Under the pieces are notes generated by a model. The model was given only the letters and a program-made list of their open reading frames with translations, was not told the DNA's origin and did no database searches. Shown one piece after another: positions 31,625-34,404 of a stretch of DNA of 34,404 nucleotides. Source of the stretch: an uncultured Clostridia bacterium. Its GTDB lineage: Bacteria > Bacillota > Clostridia > Oscillospirales > Acutalibacteraceae. The first letter of the stretch is position 1. Every line of letters starts with the position of its first letter. The stretch lies in NCBI GenBank assembly GCA_947632385.1, contig CANRPD010000019.1, positions 1-34,404 of the forward strand, read 5' to 3'. A program made the translations under genes and the position numbers.

Positions 31625-32584
31625 TTACTTGGAGATGTCGCTGCCGAAATACTTCTCGGAGAGCTGGGTGAGCACGCCCTCGTCCCGCAGCTCGGTGATG
31701 GCCTGGTTGATGGCCTCCCGCAGGGTGGCGGCCTCGTCGCCCTTGCGCAGGGGGATGGCGATGGGGTTGGCCTCCTCGGTCTGGTCCACGATCTCGATCT
31801 CCGCATCCGGGTGCTGACCCAGATAGTCGTAGAAGGACACGTCGGCGTTGAGGGTGGCGTCTACCCGGCCCTGCAGCACCACCTGGATGGTCTCGTCCAG
31901 GGTGTCCACGCCCTCCACGGTGGCGCCGTATTCCTCGGCCATCTCCATGTACGTGCTGCCGATGGAGTTGGCGGTCACCTTGCCGTTGAGGTCCTCAAAG
32001 GTCTTGATCTCCTCGTTGCCCTTGCGCACCACCAGCGCCGTGCGGGTGTAGGCATAGGGCTCGGTGAAATCGTAGGACGCGCTGCGTTCCGGGGTCACGT
32101 CCACGCCGTTGCACACCATGTCGTACCGGCCGGACTCCAGCCCGGCGAACAGGCCGTCCCATTCGCCCTCGACGAACTCGGCCTCGACGCCCAGCTTGCC
32201 CGCGATGGCCTTGGCCACCTCGGTGTCGTAGCCCACCAGGTCGTTGTTCTCATCGTGATACGTCCACGGGGCCCACATGCCCTCCATGGCCACGATGATG
32301 GTGCCCCGCTCCTGGATGGTGGCCAGCAGGTCGGGCTCACCGGTGCCGCTGGTGACCGGCCCGGGGCCGGTGACAGTGGTGTTCCCGGGAGCAGAGGAGG
32401 CGTTGTCCTCCGGGGCCTGGGCAGGGCCGGGGCCCGTGACGGTGGTGTTGCCCGCCGCGGAGGAGTTCTCTCCCTCCGGAGCCTGGGCGGGGCCGGGACC
32501 GGTGACGGTGGTGTTGCCGCCGCAGGCCGCGCAGGCCAGGACGAGCAGCACCGCCGTCAGCAGAACGGCAACTACTTTTTTCAT
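31625..32584 (-). CDS. Polar amino acid ABC transporter substrate-binding lipoprotein
   Basis: The product is 319 residues from ATG 32584, eight bases after AGGAG; an ATG six bases upstream is too close to that site. The signal peptide ends near CAACGG with a lipidated Cys (Cys18 or Cys21). Then comes a low-complexity linker of three tandem 22-residue units (GNTTVTGPGPAQAPE...). From about residue 84 a solute-binding family 3 domain follows (WDGLFAGLESGRYDMVCNGV, SYDFTEPYAYTR, ADVSFYDYLGQHPDAEI). The WDG-FAGL pattern recalls cystine-binding proteins, so cystine is the best guess. It is the last gene of the operon, separated from the ATPase gene by a cloverleaf element. Confidence 0.9.
   Translation of the reverse strand: MKKVVAVLLTAVLLVLACAACGGNTTVTGPGPAQAPEGENSSAAGNTTVTGPGPAQAPEDNASSAPGNTTVTGPGPVTSGTGEPDLLATIQERGTIIVAMEGMWAPWTYHDENNDLVGYDTEVAKAIAGKLGVEAEFVEGEWDGLFAGLESGRYDMVCNGVDVTPERSASYDFTEPYAYTRTALVVRKGNEEIKTFEDLNGKVTANSIGSTYMEMAEEYGATVEGVDTLDETIQVVLQGRVDATLNADVSFYDYLGQHPDAEIEIVDQTEEANPIAIPLRKGDEAATLREAINQAITELRDEGVLTQLSEKYFGSDISK
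32345..32518 (-). repeat. Tandem repeats encoding the lipoprotein linker
   Basis: Two full 66-base units (32518-32453, 32452-32387) and a shortened third (from 32386) encode GNTTVTGPGP repeats. DNA and protein are both conserved between units, pointing to recent slippage-type expansion. Confidence 0.85.
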
Positions 32585-32665
32585 CTTCATTTCTCCTTTT
32601 TGTGATTTGATCTATGAGCACAGCTCGCGCTGATCCCATCTGAGGGGAAGTGTCTGGTCCTCCCG

Positions 32666-32736
32666 CCTCGCGCCCCGCTGCGCGGGGCCGTTCCCCCGCA
32701 GGGGGAACGCCGCCGGCCTGCGGCCGGCGGGCGAGG
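32666..32736. repeat. Cloverleaf-forming element, class B copy 2, inside the importer operon
   Basis: Closing stem CCTCGC (32666-32671) with GCGAGG (32731-32736). Arm 1: GCCCCGC, TGC, GCGGGGC (32672-32688). Arm 2: CGTTCCCCC, GCA, GGGGGAACG (32689-32709). Arm 3: CCGCCGGCC, TGC, GGCCGGCGG (32710-32730). No base outside the three loops is unpaired. It lies in the 169-base gap between the ATPase and binding-protein genes, so it would be in their mRNA. Confidence 0.78.
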
Positions 32737-32753
32737 GGGGCCGGGGCGCCGGA

Positions 32754-33515
32754 TCACGACCCGGTGGGGGCCGCCAGCTCCGGCGCGCGGATGTTCTTTA
32801 AAAACTCCCGGATCCGCTCGTTTTGGGCAGAGCCGAAGAACTCCGCCGTGGGGGCGTTCTCCAGCACCGTGCCGCCCTCCATGAACAGCACCCGGTTGGA
32901 CACGTTCCGGGCGAACTGGATCTCGTGGGTGACCACCAGCATGGTCATCCCATCCTCCGCCAGGTCCCGGATCACCGCCAGCACCTCGCCGATGAGCTCG
33001 GGGTCCAGGGCGGAGGTGGGCTCGTCAAAGAAAATGATCTCCGGCTGGGCCGCCAGCGCCCGGGCAATGGCCACCCGCTGCTGCTGCCCGCCTGAAAGCT
33101 GGGTGGGATAGGCCTCGCACCGGTCCAGCAGGCCCACCCGGTCCAACGCCGCCCGGCCCCGTTCCACCGCCTCAGACCGGGGCACCTTGCGCCCCGCCGT
33201 CAGCCCCAGGGTCACGTTGTCCAGGGCGGTCTTGTTCCGAAACAGATTGTAGTTCTGGAACACGAAGGCCGTCTTTTTCCGCAGGCGGGCGATGTCCGCC
33301 TTGCGCATGCGGCCCATGTCGAAGGTCTCCCCGTCGAACTGCAGGGTACCCTCGTCCGCGTGCTCCAGGAAATTCAGGCACCGCAGGAACGTGGTCTTGC
33401 CGCTGCCGCTGGGGCCCAGGATGGCGATGACATCCCCCTGGTCCACGTGTACGCCGCAGCCCTTGAGCACTTCCAGCTCCCCGAAGCTCTTTTTGACTCC
33501 TTCCACCGTCAGCAT
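32754..33515 (-). CDS. Polar amino acid ABC transporter ATP-binding protein
   Basis: The product is 253 residues: Walker A GPSGSGKT (34-41), Q-loop FVFQNYNLF, signature LSGGQQQR (140-147), Walker B IIFFDEP (160-166) and switch His (VVTHEIQFA). Closest by eye to GlnQ/TcyC-type importers, which it matches in length. It energises the permease encoded 18 bases upstream and takes substrate from the lipoprotein encoded downstream. AAAGGAG precedes the ATG. Confidence 0.95.
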   Translation of the reverse strand: MLTVEGVKKSFGELEVLKGCGVHVDQGDVIAILGPSGSGKTTFLRCLNFLEHADEGTLQFDGETFDMGRMRKADIARLRKKTAFVFQNYNLFRNKTALDNVTLGLTAGRKVPRSEAVERGRAALDRVGLLDRCEAYPTQLSGGQQQRVAIARALAAQPEIIFFDEPTSALDPELIGEVLAVIRDLAEDGMTMLVVTHEIQFARNVSNRVLFMEGGTVLENAPTAEFFGSAQNERIREFLKNIRAPELAAPTGS

Positions 33516-33533
33516 ACCGGCCTGCTCCTTTCG

Positions 33534-34199
33534 TCAAATGGCGTAGCGGGAAAGCCGCTTCTCCAGCACGTGCTGGATCTTGTTGAGCACCGTGCAGAAG
33601 ACCAGGTACACCAGGGCCACTTCCAGATACAGCGCCATGTATTCGTAGGTGCGCCCCGCCACCCGCACCGCGGCCATGAACATCTCCGGCACGGTGATGG
33701 ACATGGCCAGGCTGGAATCCTTCACCAGGCTGATGAGCCCGTTGCCCAGGGACGGGAACGCCACCCGGAACGCCTGGGGCAGCACCACGTGCCACATGGT
33801 CTGCCGCCAGCTGAGCCCGCAGCACAGCCCCGCCTCCATCTGGCCCCCGGGCACCGAATCCAGCGCGCCGCGCATGGCCTCGCTGCAATAGGCTCCCTCG
33901 TTGAGGGCGAACACCAGGATGGCCGAGGGCACCGCCGGCAGCAGGATCCCCAGGTTGGGCAGGCCGTAGTAGACCACATACAGCTGCACCAGCAGGGGCG
34001 TGCCGCGGATGACCCAAACGTAAAACTGGACGATCTGGCTGAGCACGGGCACCTTGGCGAACCGCACCAGGGCGGTGACCACCGCAATGACCACCGCCAG
34101 CAGGAAGGACACCACCGCCAGCGGCAGGCTCATGCCGATGCCCGCCGTCAGCATCCGGGGAAACGCCTCCACCAGAATGCTCCAAAGTCTCTCGTCCAT
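33534..34199 (-). CDS. Polar amino acid ABC transporter permease
   Basis: The product is 221 residues, five membrane helices, with the HisM/GlnP-family signatures: VIRGTPLLVQLYVVYYGLP and the EAA loop EAGLCCGLSWRQTMWHVVLPQA. LVKDSSLAMSITVPEM also fits. Cystine permeases share these features, but so do glutamine and arginine ones. AAGGAG precedes the ATG. It is the first gene of the permease - ATPase - binding protein operon, driven by the promoter at 34242-34272. Confidence 0.94.
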   Translation of the reverse strand: MDERLWSILVEAFPRMLTAGIGMSLPLAVVSFLLAVVIAVVTALVRFAKVPVLSQIVQFYVWVIRGTPLLVQLYVVYYGLPNLGILLPAVPSAILVFALNEGAYCSEAMRGALDSVPGGQMEAGLCCGLSWRQTMWHVVLPQAFRVAFPSLGNGLISLVKDSSLAMSITVPEMFMAAVRVAGRTYEYMALYLEVALVYLVFCTVLNKIQHVLEKRLSRYAI

Positions 34200-34241
34200 A
34201 TGTCTGCTCCTTCCAGGTGGAAAAAAACGCCACCGGCTCTA

Positions 34242-34272
34242 AAGATACCACTTCAACCTAACTTTAAGTCAA
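34242..34272 (-). promoter_or_regulatory. MerR-type promoter with 19-base spacer and dyad
   Basis: Minus strand: TTGACT (34272-34267), 19-base spacer, TATCTT (34247-34242). An imperfect dyad, ACTTAAAGTT / AGGTTGAAGT (34269-34250; 7 of 10 positions symmetric), fills the spacer. Over-long spacers with a central dyad are typical of promoters activated by MerR-family regulators. Confidence 0.55.
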
Positions 34273-34328
34273 GAGTTTTTTTGACTGATTTTCCGCCCGC
34301 TCCTGCAAAAAGGACACATTCACCAAAA

Positions 34329-34342
34329 TGTAGTGCTACAAT
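34329..34342 (+). promoter_or_regulatory. Extended -10 with overlapping inverted repeat at the right edge
   Basis: TGCTACAAT (34334-34342) is an extended -10 on plus. The inverted repeat TGTAG-N2-CTACA (34329-34340) overlaps it. AAGAAGGA near 34383-34390 could be a ribosome site for a divergent gene starting beyond the window. No start codon is in view. Confidence 0.35.
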
Positions 34343-34404
34343 ACATATTGGACAAGGGAGCTGGGAAGTTCACAAAAAAGAGAAGAAGGAACCGGCCAAA
34401 TCGG

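Noticed and set aside
31423..32736. Class B hairpins as ordinary intrinsic terminators
   Set aside because: No U-tract follows any arm on either strand; a separate real terminator exists at 31550-31585.

Overview
The window reads as chromosome of a GC-rich Clostridia member, most likely Oscillospiraceae (the Flavonifractor / Intestinimonas / Lawsonibacter group). This is inferred from high-GC codon use, strong AGGAGG-type ribosome binding sites, consensus sigma-A promoters, and gene families typical of anaerobic gut Firmicutes: an EFR1-type ferredoxin, an anSME-like radical SAM enzyme, MATE and LysR genes, and fructokinase-like PfkB. No rRNA, tRNA, phage, integrase or transposase gene was seen. 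Most genes lie on the minus strand.

Layout. 1-407: non-coding repeat DNA. 408-5446: a LysR regulator followed by an aldo/keto reductase, an esterase, a CMD-cupin protein and a MATE exporter. 5518-13765: an apparent envelope-sensing module made of a lipoprotein, a response regulator, a histidine kinase and a five-gene ABC exporter operon. The lipoprotein gene and the ABC operon share a 15-base box next to their -10 elements, probably the regulator's target. 14231-15857: two tandem GNAT acetyltransferases and a 53-residue membrane protein. 16003-19683: a PatB/MalY C-S lyase, an amino-acid permease and a radical SAM/SPASM enzyme in one operon. 19859-24973: a convergent pair, a TIR-membrane-propeller protein and a membrane protein with Rossmann folds and a RyR domain. 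25074-26239: about 1.2 kb of non-coding repeats. 26240-29529: a PfkB sugar kinase divergent from an alpha/beta hydrolase and an atypical SDR. 29612-31338: EFR1 ferredoxin and a LysR regulator. 31625-34199: a polar amino acid (possibly cystine) ABC importer, transcribed from a promoter with a 19-bp spacer and a MerR-like dyad.

Two things stand out. (1) Five non-coding elements (17-100, 25097-25179, 25714-25792, 31423-31513, 32666-32736) each fold as an almost fully paired cloverleaf: one closing stem and three hairpins with essentially no unpaired junction bases. Three share sequence and show compensatory changes. Two have unrelated sequence but the same architecture. (2) The TIR protein keeps the catalytic glutamate of NAD-cleaving TIRs and sits next to a RyR-domain membrane protein. 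This is a candidate nucleotide-signalling or defence pair. All functional statements are read from sequence and memory of families; no database search was run.
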